From: Clostridiales bacterium | GTDB taxonomy: Bacteria > Bacillota_A > Clostridia > Oscillospirales > Oscillospiraceae | DNA length: 17,896 nt | Direction: 5' to 3' | Assembly: GCA_022777455.1 (NCBI GenBank) | Contig: JALFGI010000051.1 | Coordinates: 1 to 17,896 of the forward strand | Shown: positions 1 through 6,871 of the stretch, piece after piece | Layout of the letters: the number at the start of each line of letters is the position of its first letter | Position numbering within the stretch: the stretch's first letter is position 1 | Notes under the pieces: model-generated | What the model saw: the letters and a program-made list of their open reading frames with translations, nothing else | The model's database searches: none | Told to the model about the DNA's origin: nothing | Program-made: the position numbers and the translations under genes

Positions 1-6
1 TGGATT

Positions 7-76
7 ATGTGAATCAGGTATAATTTACCCGCCCGCATGGGGGAGAACGCATCCTCCCTGCGGGCGGGTTTTGTGT
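7..76 (+). terminator. Strong hairpin terminator with conserved left flank (copy 1)
   Basis: An 11-bp perfect inverted repeat pairs 27-37 with 59-69, with a second pairing inside the loop (GGGAG with CTCCC). It is followed by TTTTGTGTTT, so it reads as an intrinsic terminator on the plus strand, probably for a gene left of the window. The left flank ATGTGAATCAGGTATAA (7-23) recurs almost exactly beside another hairpin at 2184-2251, so this is one member of a repeated hairpin class. The TATAAT at 19-24 could also be a -10 box for a very short RNA. Confidence 0.7.
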
Positions 77-102
77 TTATCGGTTTGACTCAGCTGAGCG
101 GT

Positions 103-322
103 AAATGGTAATTTGGCGCACCGTTGACCGCCGCATACTGCCCTTGGCTCCCCCTATGGGGGAGCTGGCTGCCCCGTAAGGGGCAGACTGAGAGGGCAGC
201 ACAGTTTGATGCACTGATGCTGCTGGCTCACTGCGGTACCCTCTCAGTCAGCCTGACGGCTGCCAGCTCTCCCAAAGGGAGAGCCAAGGGCGCTGCCTCG
301 CCAACGCGCCAAACAACAATTT
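103..322. repeat. R1, MITE-like inverted-repeat element
   Basis: First of five related elements in the window. Its ends are imperfect inverted repeats (AAATGGTAATTTGGCG on the left, CGCCAAACAACAATTT on the right). Inside are two convergent arms, each made of two small hairpins: a CTCCCCCTATGGGGGAG-type hairpin and a GGCTGCCCC/GGGGCAG-type hairpin on the left, and a CTCTCCC/GGGAGAG plus CAGCCTGACGGCTG pair on the right. GACTGAGAGGG and CCCTCTCAGTC face each other around a variable centre. No transposase is present. It lies between the anti-sigma gene's 3' end and the terminator at 27-76. Confidence 0.88.
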
Positions 323-386
323 GTTTTATCGTTTGAGGCGGATAGGCGCGCAGCAAACCCGGATTCGGTTTGAGAGAAGGGGAGCA

Positions 387-1562
387 TCAATGAAGGCCCG
401 GATAAAAATCAATCCAATGATCCTGGTATGTGATATCGCAAATTATGCCCTTTTCCATCATTTCCAAAAGGGTATCCGGTGTGGCGTATACATAAGCACC
501 ATAGGTATACACACCGTTTTCTTCCACATAAGCCAGAGCCTTCTCATAATAGCCGGCGTCGGAATGGTATCCCTGATTATACCAATTGGGCGGCGTCAAG
601 CCTGTGCCTGCGTTGACCTGGTCAATGGAGAAGCGAAGCAGCGTCTTGAAGTGTTCTTCATAAAAGAAACCGGGGTCATCTTCGTAAAAGCGTGCGGCAG
701 AAACCTGAAAGTAAGGATAAATTTCATTGAGTGCATCCAGATTCGCAATAGAAGGAGCAGAGGGCTTCATGCCGCATAAGGGAAGCACTTTTTCCTCAAA
801 ATTGCCGGCGCGAATTGCAATCCAGCCGAATCGACAGGTGTTTTGATAGGTTTCCTCAAGCTTGATGAGTTCGTCCATGCTCAAATCCGCAGGGAAGGAC
901 ACCGCGGCGAACACCTTCGTGTAGTCCGGAAAAGATTCCAGAATGTCACAAACATAGTCATTGTGTTCCTGGACAATGTTTTGGGGTGTATCGGGGATTT
1001 CGCCATCCGTATTGGCGAAAATTCTGCCGGGCAGGTCCCAGATTCCTTTCGGAAGCGTTATTTTTCCCTTTTCAATGTTCCCGAAATAGTATGTCTCGTC
1101 TTGGGAGAACATAGTACCCGTCATCTCAATAGAGATATCATAATTGGCAAAGCCTGTTTTTTGTACAGTGACATAGCGAACTGCCTGCGCAGGGCAGAAT
1201 AATTCTGCAAAGACACCCAAGGTAACCGACAGATCAGGAAACAGTTCAACGTAAGTTTCCTGTGTGGGGTCCCAGTATTGCTTTTCCACAGCAGGAATTG
1301 CATAATGAATGACGCCGATGAGGATTGCAAAAACAAGAATCAAGCTTGTCAGCACCACAGAAATGTTGCGCAGCCGTAGGTGCCTGCGGATTTTTTTCAG
1401 CTCCGAGCCGGATGTCTCTTCGGTTATCGGCGGATTATCCCATGGAACATCCATGAATTCCGCAATCAATTGTGCTTTTTCCAGTTCTTCTTCTATGTAA
1501 CCGCGTTCTTCTTCGGTCGCAGTTCCGTCTTTATAATGGGACAAAGCAGTCTTAAATTCCAT
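387..1562 (-). CDS. Membrane anti-sigma factor, Sigma_reg (YhdL-like) type
   Basis: Probable partner of the ECF sigma factor encoded just upstream, holding it at the membrane until a signal arrives. The protein has a short charged cytoplasmic N-terminus, one hydrophobic segment around residues 70-93 and a large outer domain. The C-terminal part (GTGLTPPNWYNQG, then a segment rich in Tyr and Gly ending DITYQDHWIDFYPGLH) resembles the Sigma_reg_C family of Firmicutes anti-sigma factors. No His/Cys zinc motif of the zf-HC2 type is seen. The gene overlaps the end of the sigma gene, implying translational coupling. Two ATG codons compete: the first (1568) lies only 3 nt from GGAGG, the second (1562) has a normal 9-nt spacing and is chosen, giving about 391 residues. 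The inducing signal cannot be read from sequence. Confidence 0.8.
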   Translation of the reverse strand: MEFKTALSHYKDGTATEEERGYIEEELEKAQLIAEFMDVPWDNPPITEETSGSELKKIRRHLRLRNISVVLTSLILVFAILIGVIHYAIPAVEKQYWDPTQETYVELFPDLSVTLGVFAELFCPAQAVRYVTVQKTGFANYDISIEMTGTMFSQDETYYFGNIEKGKITLPKGIWDLPGRIFANTDGEIPDTPQNIVQEHNDYVCDILESFPDYTKVFAAVSFPADLSMDELIKLEETYQNTCRFGWIAIRAGNFEEKVLPLCGMKPSAPSIANLDALNEIYPYFQVSAARFYEDDPGFFYEEHFKTLLRFSIDQVNAGTGLTPPNWYNQGYHSDAGYYEKALAYVEENGVYTYGAYVYATPDTLLEMMEKGIICDITYQDHWIDFYPGLH

Positions 1563-2046
1563 ACCCATATTCCTCCATTTTGCCTTTCAGCGTTTGTCTG
1601 AGCCGCATCATTCGTGTTCGGACAGCCGGGGCGGTTCTCCCGGTTAGTTGAGAGATCTCTTGTAAAGTAAGGCCGGAAAAATAGTGAAGAATTAGCATCT
1701 CACGATCAAAGGATGGCAGCGTATTGATAATGTCCCACAGGCACCGATTCCGCTCGTTCAGAATGTAGGTTGTTTCAGGGGTTGTACCATCACTGATCGT
1801 GGGGAAGGATTCGTCATAAACCTCCCGGCTATGTTTGCGAAGATAATCAATCCATAGATTTTTGCAGACCTTCATCAGCCAGTACCGGAAAGATGTTACA
1901 TCATTGGGTAAGCTCAGGTAGGCCTTTATAAAAGCGTCTGTCGCAATGTCTTCCGCAAGCTGCTGTCTGCTGCATAGTCCGATGCAGTATAGAACCGCAC
2001 TGCGGTAATACTTGCGATATAGATCCTCCCAAACATCTGCATCCAC
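1552..2046 (-). CDS. ECF-type RNA polymerase sigma factor
   Basis: Small sigma-70 factor of 164 residues, a typical ECF length, that redirects RNA polymerase to stress-type promoters. Region 2 occupies roughly residues 5-75 (LAEDIATDAFIKAYLSL, then FRYWLMKVCKNLWIDYLRK), and region 4 residues about 105-158 (LPSFDREMLILHYFSGLTLQEI, then the recognition helix near RTAPAVRTRMMRLRQTL). The start is GTG: an in-frame stop lies two codons upstream and there is a near-perfect ribosome site, AAAGGAGGTGAT, 8 nt before the GTG. The stop overlaps the start of the anti-sigma gene. A matching ECF promoter sits immediately upstream, so autoregulation is likely. Confidence 0.93.
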   Translation of the reverse strand: MDADVWEDLYRKYYRSAVLYCIGLCSRQQLAEDIATDAFIKAYLSLPNDVTSFRYWLMKVCKNLWIDYLRKHSREVYDESFPTISDGTTPETTYILNERNRCLWDIINTLPSFDREMLILHYFSGLTLQEISQLTGRTAPAVRTRMMRLRQTLKGKMEEYGYGI

Positions 2047-2071
2047 GACTTATCATCACCTCCTTTACTTA

Positions 2072-2100
2072 GAAAACGGATAACATCCTAAAACGTTACA
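2072..2100 (-). promoter_or_regulatory. Candidate autoregulated ECF promoter of the sigma/anti-sigma operon
   Basis: On the minus strand TGTAAC (plus 2095-2100) is followed after exactly 16 bp by CGTTTTC (plus 2078-2072). This matches the layout of Firmicutes ECF promoters (TGAAAC/TGTAAC, about 16 bp, CGTN). The AT-rich stretch 2100-2118 upstream could act as an UP element. Transcription would begin near 2067-2070, directly before the ribosome site, leaving a leader of about 20-25 nt. The pattern is seen in the sequence; the role is inferred. Confidence 0.6.
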
Positions 2101-2183
2101 AATTTTTTAAATTATTTCATGTGCTTACCGCGCTGCTGAGGCAAGCCGGGGAGCTGAAAGGCGGCCCCCCAGGTTTGTGGCAC

Positions 2184-2251
2184 ATGTGAATCGGGTATAA
2201 AATACGCACCCATGTGGGGAAGGATTTCGTCCTGCCGCACATGGGTGTTTT
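2184..2251 (-). terminator. Hairpin terminator with conserved flank (copy 2)
   Basis: A 10-bp inverted repeat pairs 2207-2216 with 2238-2247, with an inner AGGA/TCCT pairing. It starts 12 nt after the stop codon of the regulator gene at 2259 and is followed on the minus strand by GCGTATTTTATAC, fitting a terminator for that gene. On the plus strand TTTT follows the stem, so it may work both ways. The flank ATGTGAATCGGGTATAA (2184-2200) matches the flank of the hairpin at 27-69 at all but one of 17 positions, although the stem sequences differ. Confidence 0.7.
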
Positions 2252-2258
2252 GCCCATC

Positions 2259-2843
2259 TCAGATTTTCATTTTGAACAGCCCGTGGCGGTTGCAGCAGGC
2301 GTAGAGCCAGCCGTGGCCCCGGAGCTGGAACCGGGCTTCCGCCGGGCCTTCGGGGTAGAGCTTGGCAAACTGCACCCGGTCAGAGCTGACGAAGGCCAGG
2401 AAGGAAACATAGTGGGCTTTGGTCATGGGGTGGGAAAGGGTGACGAAGGTCTCGTCCTCCACCCGCTCCAGGCGGATTTCGTGTTCCCCCTCCGCCGTCT
2501 CCGCTTCCAGGGGCGGCAGGGCCAGACCGCAGCAGTTGATCACCGCGTCCCCCATGGAGGTGAGCACGTTGCCGCAGATGGGGCAGACATAGAATTTGGA
2601 CCGCAGCACATTGCAGCCGGTGTTCCGATTGACGATCTGTTCGCCGTTCATCAGCTCCATCACGGAGACACCCAGGCTCTTTGCCAGAGGCTCCACCAGG
2701 GAAATGTCCGGCAGCCCCTTTCCTGTCTCCCATTTGGAGACCGCTTTGTCGCTGACCCCGATTTTTTCCGCCAGCTGGGCCTGGGTCAGCTTTCTTTCCT
2801 CCCGGAACCGCTTGATGGCCGGGCCGGTGATGTATGAATTCAT
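2259..2843 (-). CDS. Xre-type HTH regulator fused to desulfoferrodoxin/superoxide reductase domain
   Basis: A 194-residue fusion. Residues about 4-62 are an Xre/Cro helix-turn-helix (LTQAQLAEKIGVSDKAVSKW, then PDISLVEPLAKSLGVS). Residues about 83-108 form a desulfoferrodoxin rubredoxin-like iron site with CPICGN (C87, C90) and NCCG (C104, C105). The remainder matches the superoxide reductase catalytic domain: H121, H138 and H144 in SHPMTKAHY, and C184 and H187 in CCNRHGLF, which are the five expected iron ligands. The residue before the first His, usually a Lys that helps catalysis, is Glu here. The start is ATG at 2843, with AAAGGAG 8 nt upstream; a GTG three codons earlier overlaps that ribosome site. 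It has its own promoter. It probably acts as a cytoplasmic superoxide/redox-responsive regulator, an enzyme, or both; HTH-Dx-SOR proteins are a known rare architecture. Confidence 0.88.
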   Translation of the reverse strand: MNSYITGPAIKRFREERKLTQAQLAEKIGVSDKAVSKWETGKGLPDISLVEPLAKSLGVSVMELMNGEQIVNRNTGCNVLRSKFYVCPICGNVLTSMGDAVINCCGLALPPLEAETAEGEHEIRLERVEDETFVTLSHPMTKAHYVSFLAFVSSDRVQFAKLYPEGPAEARFQLRGHGWLYACCNRHGLFKMKI

Positions 2844-2869
2844 AGAATCCACTCCTTTCTGTTGCCACC

Positions 2870-2898
2870 AGCATACCAGAGCAAAGGGAATTTCGCAA
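2870..2898 (-). promoter_or_regulatory. Sigma-A-type promoter of the HTH/superoxide reductase gene
   Basis: On the minus strand TTGCGA (plus 2893-2898) and TATGCT (plus 2870-2875) are separated by exactly 17 bp. The inferred start of transcription is near 2863, about 20 nt before the ATG. The small palindrome CTACGCTTGGTAG (2900-2912) lies just upstream of the -35 box. Confidence 0.62.
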
Positions 2899-2925
2899 CC
2901 TACGCTTGGTAGAGAGACTGCGGGG

Positions 2926-3132
2926 AAATTGTAATTTGGCGGGCAGATACGGCAGCCCCCCTTGGCTCTCCCTTTGGGAGAGCTGTCAGCCGAACAGGCT
3001 GACTGAGAGGGTGTCGCAGGGAGGACAACAGCATCCTTAAATCAGCAAACCGTGTACCCTCTCAGTCTGCCCCTTGCGGGGCAGCCAGCTCCCCCATAGG
3101 GGGAGCCAAGGGATGCGTCCAAACAACAATTT
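2926..3132. repeat. R2, MITE-like inverted-repeat element (arms swapped)
   Basis: Same family as R1, with ends AAATTGTAATTTGGCG and AAACAACAATTT. Here the arm types are exchanged relative to R1: the left arm carries CTCTCCCTTTGGGAGAG and CAGCCGAACAGGCTG, the right arm carries CTGCCCCTTGCGGGGCAG and CTCCCCCATAGGGGGAG. It fills the gap between the terminator of the rsmA operon and the promoter of the HTH/superoxide reductase gene. Confidence 0.88.
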
Positions 3133-3150
3133 ACGCCTATCCCCCGTTGG

Positions 3151-3183
3151 GAAAATGAAAAACCTGCCCGCTGGGGGCAGGTT
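3151..3183 (-). terminator. Intrinsic terminator of the rsmA-yjjG-SPL operon
   Basis: On the minus strand a 9-bp GC-rich stem AACCTGCCC/GGGCAGGTT (3175-3183 with 3161-3169, 5-nt loop) is followed by TTTCATTTTC. The stem begins inside the TAA stop codon of the radical SAM gene, a very compact operon end. Confidence 0.9.
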
Positions 3184-4045
3184 AAAAAAGGGACAGCTGC
3201 TGGTCCTTTTCTTCAAAGGTCATCATGTAATCGAAAATACGGTCATTGTTGTGCCAGATGCCGTATGCCTCGCAGGTTTCGTGGAACAGCTGCCAGAGCT
3301 CCCGGAACCGGGGGCTGGGGAGCTCGTAGGCGTTGCCGTAGGTCCGGATATACTGCTCCTTCAGGCCGGGGAAGTGCCGGTCCAGGGCGGCGTAGTAGTA
3401 TTCCCGGTCCCCGTCCCGGAGGGTCAGGCCCATGCCGAAATTGATGATGCCCTTCACTCCTGCTTCCCGGCAGTATTCCAGAATGCCAAGGATGTTCTCC
3501 GGGGTGTCGTTGAGCCAGGGAAGCAAAGGACTGAGCCACACCACCGTGGGTACCCCGGCCTCCCGGAATTTCCGCAGCGCCTCCGCCCGCTCTGCCGTGG
3601 TGCTCACCCGGGGCTCCACAATGCGGCATCGCTTTTCGTCGTAGGTGGTCAGGGTCATCTGCACCACCGCTTTGCCCCGGTCATTGATTTCCCGCAGCAA
3701 GTCCAGATCCCGGAGGATCCGGGCGGACTTGGTCTGGACCGCTGCGCCGAAGCCGTAGCGATGGATCAACTCCAGAGCGCCCCGGGTGAGGCGGAGGGTT
3801 TCTTCCAGGGGCATATAGGGGTCCGACATGGCCCCGGTGCCGATCATGCACTTTTTCCGCTTGGCCTTCAGCGCCTGCTCCAGAAGGGGCAGGGCGTTTT
3901 CTTTTACCTCGATGTCCTCGAAGGGGTGGTTCATTTGGTAACACAGGCTCCGGGAATCGCAGTAGATGCACCCGTGCTGGCAGCCCCGGTAGAGGTTCAT
4001 GCCGTTTTTGGCGGAAAGAATGGATTTTGCCTGAACGAAGTGCAT
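3182..4045 (-). CDS. SPL-family radical SAM protein (photolyase-like)
   Basis: A 287-residue protein with the radical SAM iron-sulfur motif CQHGCIYC near the N-terminus (C22, C26, C29), preceded by MNLYRG as is usual in this family. Later landmarks are GTGAMSDPYMPLE, KSARILRDLDLL and TLTTYDEKRCRIVEPR, typical of COG1533 proteins related to spore photoproduct lyase. Most members of this broad group have no proven substrate, so DNA repair should not be assumed. The start is supported by AAGGAGG 9 nt before the ATG. It is the last gene of the operon, 12 nt after the nucleotidase gene, and its stop is buried in the terminator stem. Confidence 0.88.
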   Translation of the reverse strand: MHFVQAKSILSAKNGMNLYRGCQHGCIYCDSRSLCYQMNHPFEDIEVKENALPLLEQALKAKRKKCMIGTGAMSDPYMPLEETLRLTRGALELIHRYGFGAAVQTKSARILRDLDLLREINDRGKAVVQMTLTTYDEKRCRIVEPRVSTTAERAEALRKFREAGVPTVVWLSPLLPWLNDTPENILGILEYCREAGVKGIINFGMGLTLRDGDREYYYAALDRHFPGLKEQYIRTYGNAYELPSPRFRELWQLFHETCEAYGIWHNNDRIFDYMMTFEEKDQQLSLF

Positions 4046-4057
4046 GGCGGAGCCTCC

Positions 4058-4744
4058 TTACAGAGTTTGAAGAAGAGATTCCAGCTGGGAGAGGGCTTCT
4101 ATTTCGTAGTCCGCCGGGATATCCGCCCGGGCTTCCAGATGGCCGGGGTTGACCCAGCAGGTTTTGATCCCCGCCCGGATGCCCCCCAGAATGTCGGAGG
4201 TCAGGCTGTCGCCCACCATGATGGCTTTTTCCGGGTCAAAGTCGGGAATCTGTGCAAAGCAGGTATCAAAGTATTCCCTGGAGGGTTTGTTGAAGCCAAT
4301 CTCCTGGGAGACGAACACCTTTTCGAAATAGGGGTACAGCCCCGCGCTGGTGAGCCGGGAGTGCTGCACCGAGGCGGTGCCGTTGCTGGCCAGGAACAGC
4401 CGGTATTTCTCATGCAGCCGCTCCACCGCTTCCTGGGCCCCGGGGAGAAAATAGTGGCCGATGCCCAGATTACTCTCATAGGCCCGGGTGACGGCCACCG
4501 CGTCCACCGGGTGGCCCAGCTCTGCAAACAACACCCGGAAGCGGCCCTCCTGGACCTGATCCCGGGTCATCTCTCCCCGTTCCAGGGCTTCCCAGTGCCG
4601 GCGGTTGATGATGTGGTAGCGGGTCAGCACCGCATCCGTGGGTTCCAGGCCGAAATCCCGGAGGGTTTTGGAAAGGGCGATGCGCTCCGCTTTGTGGAAG
4701 TCCAGGATGGTGTCATCCAAATCCAGAAAGAGAAATTCCATCAT
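4058..4744 (-). CDS. yjjG: YjjG-family HAD nucleotidase (noncanonical pyrimidine 5'-nucleotidase)
   Basis: A 228-residue HAD-superfamily phosphatase. Motif I is FLFLDLDDTILDF with nucleophile D8 and acid D10, motif II is LFLASNG near residue 120, the motif III lysine lies in GFNKPSREYF, and motif IV is MVGDSLTSDILGG. The early LDFHKAE and the INRRHW segment fit the YjjG group, which dephosphorylates noncanonical pyrimidine monophosphates and so cleans the nucleotide pool; exact substrate is inferred. The ATG overlaps the rsmA stop codon by 4 nt (ATGA), a translational-coupling arrangement; a second ATG follows at once, so the start could be one codon later. Confidence 0.85.
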   Translation of the reverse strand: MMEFLFLDLDDTILDFHKAERIALSKTLRDFGLEPTDAVLTRYHIINRRHWEALERGEMTRDQVQEGRFRVLFAELGHPVDAVAVTRAYESNLGIGHYFLPGAQEAVERLHEKYRLFLASNGTASVQHSRLTSAGLYPYFEKVFVSQEIGFNKPSREYFDTCFAQIPDFDPEKAIMVGDSLTSDILGGIRAGIKTCWVNPGHLEARADIPADYEIEALSQLESLLQTL

Positions 4745-5610
4745 CCGTTTTCCCTCCGGCGGTAGATTTCGTTGGCGATTTTTGCAAATTCCGGGATGCC
4801 CAATGTCTCACCCCGGACATTTCCCGAAAAACCGCAGGCGGCGATTGTCTCCTCTGCTCCCGCTTTGCCCAGCTCCGGAAAGCCGGAGGCCAGACCGTTA
4901 GAGAGCTTTTTCCGCCGCATGGCAAAGCTGGCGCGCACCACCCGGAAGAATAGCTCGGGGTCCGCAATGTCCCAGGGCCGCTCCTTCCGTACCCGGAGGG
5001 TAATTACAGCGGAGGTCACCTTGGGCTGGGGCAGGAAGCAGTGGGCCGGAACGTCAAACAGCAGCTCCGGCTCTGCGTAATACTGGCAGAACACGGTGAA
5101 GGCGCTGTAGTCCGCCGACCCGGGCCGGGCGGCGATGCGCTGGGCCACCTCCTTCTGCACCATCACGGTGACGGATTCAAAGCAATCCGCTTCCAAAAGG
5201 GCGGTGAGGATGGGGGAGGTGATGTAGTAGGGCAGATTGGCGCAGGCCATGGGCCGCAGGCCGGGGAGCTTCTCGGCAACCAAAGCTGGAATGTCCTGCT
5301 TCAGCACATCCCCCCAGAGAATCTCCACATTGGGGCAGTCCGTCAGGGTGATGTCCAGGATGGGCTTCAGCCGGTCGTCCACCTCCACGGCGCAGACCCT
5401 CCCTGCCCGCGAGGATAGCTGCTGGGTCAGCGGCCCGATGCCGGGGCCGATTTCCAGCACGCCCACGGATTTGTCCACCCCGGATTCCTCCGCGATGGAT
5501 GCCGGCACCCAGGGGGCAATGAGGAAATTCTGCCCCTTGGCCTTGGAAAAGTGGAACCCATGGGTGGCCAAAAGGGGCTTCATCACCTGAATATCGCAAA
5601 CATTGATCAT
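4741..5610 (-). CDS. rsmA: 16S rRNA (adenine-1518/1519-N6) dimethyltransferase
   Basis: RsmA (KsgA) dimethylates two adjacent adenines in helix 45 of 16S rRNA using S-adenosylmethionine, a late step of small-subunit assembly. The 289-residue length is normal. Visible motifs are KGQNFL (residues 25-30), the SAM loop LEIGPGIGPLT, the acidic strand end VCAVEVDD, GDVLKQD, and the catalytic NLPYYIT segment about residues 120-130, followed by the usual VTVMVQKEVAQRI and CFLPQPKVTSAVI. The ribosome site upstream of the ATG is weak (AAAGG about 10 nt away). It leads an operon with a 4-nt overlap to the nucleotidase. Repeat R3 and the G5/3D gene lie upstream. Confidence 0.96.
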   Translation of the reverse strand: MINVCDIQVMKPLLATHGFHFSKAKGQNFLIAPWVPASIAEESGVDKSVGVLEIGPGIGPLTQQLSSRAGRVCAVEVDDRLKPILDITLTDCPNVEILWGDVLKQDIPALVAEKLPGLRPMACANLPYYITSPILTALLEADCFESVTVMVQKEVAQRIAARPGSADYSAFTVFCQYYAEPELLFDVPAHCFLPQPKVTSAVITLRVRKERPWDIADPELFFRVVRASFAMRRKKLSNGLASGFPELGKAGAEETIAACGFSGNVRGETLGIPEFAKIANEIYRRRENG

Positions 5611-5659
5611 TTTTCTGATACCTTTCTGTGTGACCCAACCGCCGGATTTGTTGGGCGTT

Positions 5660-5870
5660 AAATTGTAATTTGGCGTACCGGAACCGGCGCACCCCTTGGC
5701 TCCCCCTATGGGGGAGCTGGCTGCCCCGTAAGGGGCTTACCTGAGAGGGCAACACAGTGTGTAAGGACGCTGTTGCCTTCTCTGCGGTACCCTCTCAGTC
5801 AGCCTGACGGCTGCCAGCTCTCCCAAAGGGAGAGCCAAGTGGCCGTATGCAGGCCTCATAAATTACAATT
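5660..5870. repeat. R3, MITE-like inverted-repeat element
   Basis: Third copy, in the R1 arrangement: left arm CTCCCCCTATGGGGGAG with GGCTGCCCCGTAAGGGGC, right arm CAGCCTGACGGCTG with CTCTCCCAAAGGGAGAG. Ends are AAATTGTAATTTGGCG and AAATTACAATT. The left arm has CTTACCTGAGAGGG in place of CAGACTGAGAGGG, so the second hairpin is degraded. It occupies most of the gap between the G5/3D gene's 3' end and rsmA's 5' end. Confidence 0.87.
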
Positions 5871-5938
5871 GATCGCGCTTATCCGGCGGGGGATGATTTC
5901 TGATATCATACCAGAGGAAATCCCCATTTGCAATCCTT

Positions 5939-6826
5939 TCAGCCCAGAAAATACACGGTGCACAGCTGTCTTCCGAAGGCGGCGGATTCTTCGGCGGTGG
6001 AAAAATACAGGTCCACCCGGGTGCCCTGCATGGCTTCACCGGCCTTGGCCTGGGAGAGGCCGTAGAGGAAGGAGCCGTCGGCGGACACGATGCAGAGTCT
6101 GGTGCCGGGGGCGATGAAGGCCGGGTCCACGGCCACGGTGCCCGGGCAGGCATCGGGAATGGCCCCGGCATCGGTGCCGGTAAAGCCGGTGGCTTCCACG
6201 GTGGCGGTGTGGGTATAGGTGAGCATCTGACCCTCCGGGAGCCACAGGTAGCCGCTGCCCGCGCTGACCATGGGCTCTTCCCGGGTGCCCAGGGCAATGA
6301 TCTGATTTTGGGCCGGGGACAGGAGCTGCCGGTCCGTGACCTCCCGGTGGGTCTCCAGGCCGTTGACATAATTCACCCGGGCGGTGCACTGCATTTCCCC
6401 CGGGACCCCTGCCACCAGCACCGCCTCCTGCCCCCAGGGGAGGGTGTTGTCGATGCAGTATTCCGTCTCCGGCGGGATGGCCAGGGTGTACACCTCCTGC
6501 CGGCTCTGGTGGAGCTCCACGGTGAACACCGCTCCCGGGGAGAGCACCGTGTCCGGGGAAAAGGACGTGACATCCTCCTGGGTGAGCACCAGCCCCAGGC
6601 TGCCCAGCGCCGCTTCGGCGGTCTGCCCGGCGCTTACCTCCAGGCAGGCTCCGTGGTATACCAGGGTTGCCTTCGGTTTCTGACCTGTGAAAGAGCGGGG
6701 CAGCAGCCCCTGTTCCGCGGCCAGATAGGTTAGCGCCGCCGCCCAGAGACCTGTGAGCACAAAGCACGCCGCCAAAAGACGCCTGCGCTGCCGTTTCTTT
6801 TTACCGGATTTTGCATAATGATACAT
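5939..6826 (-). CDS. Membrane-anchored G5/3D-domain protein (YabE-like)
   Basis: A 295-residue predicted cell-wall protein. A basic N-terminus (KKKRQRRR) precedes one membrane segment at about residues 17-37. Next come a short ubiquitin-like DUF348 segment, a G5 domain (about 115-195, TARVNYVNGLETHREVTDRQLL) and a C-terminal 3D domain (about 210-295) with GTVAVDP, APGTRL and GTRVDLYF. 3D domains of the YabE/YocH/Sps group cut or remodel peptidoglycan. Two of the three name-giving aspartates are present (D234 and D272); at the middle one, normally in DTGGAIKG, the sequence reads KAGEAMQG, so Asp is replaced by Lys. Enzymatic activity is therefore doubtful. The start has GGGGG 7 nt upstream. 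The neighbourhood recalls yabE-rnmV-ksgA, but rnmV is absent here. Confidence 0.82.
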   Translation of the reverse strand: MYHYAKSGKKKRQRRRLLAACFVLTGLWAAALTYLAAEQGLLPRSFTGQKPKATLVYHGACLEVSAGQTAEAALGSLGLVLTQEDVTSFSPDTVLSPGAVFTVELHQSRQEVYTLAIPPETEYCIDNTLPWGQEAVLVAGVPGEMQCTARVNYVNGLETHREVTDRQLLSPAQNQIIALGTREEPMVSAGSGYLWLPEGQMLTYTHTATVEATGFTGTDAGAIPDACPGTVAVDPAFIAPGTRLCIVSADGSFLYGLSQAKAGEAMQGTRVDLYFSTAEESAAFGRQLCTVYFLG

Positions 6827-6871
6827 AATAATTCCCCCTTTCCCCTATCATAGCCCAATTGCTGGCGGAAT

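Noticed and set aside
124..336. Short plus-strand frame in the first repeat
   Set aside because: It is a translation of R1; similar frames appear in the other copies simply because the arms lack stops.
331..386. Terminator after the anti-sigma gene
   Set aside because: Only a 5-bp AAACC/GGTTT pair is present, without a T-tract; too weak to call.
3074..4765. A 563-codon open frame on the plus strand
   Set aside because: It lies opposite the SPL and nucleotidase genes, which have clear catalytic motifs and ribosome sites. Its composition (Gly, Val, His, Pro, Gln rich) is that of a reverse-strand frame in GC-rich DNA.
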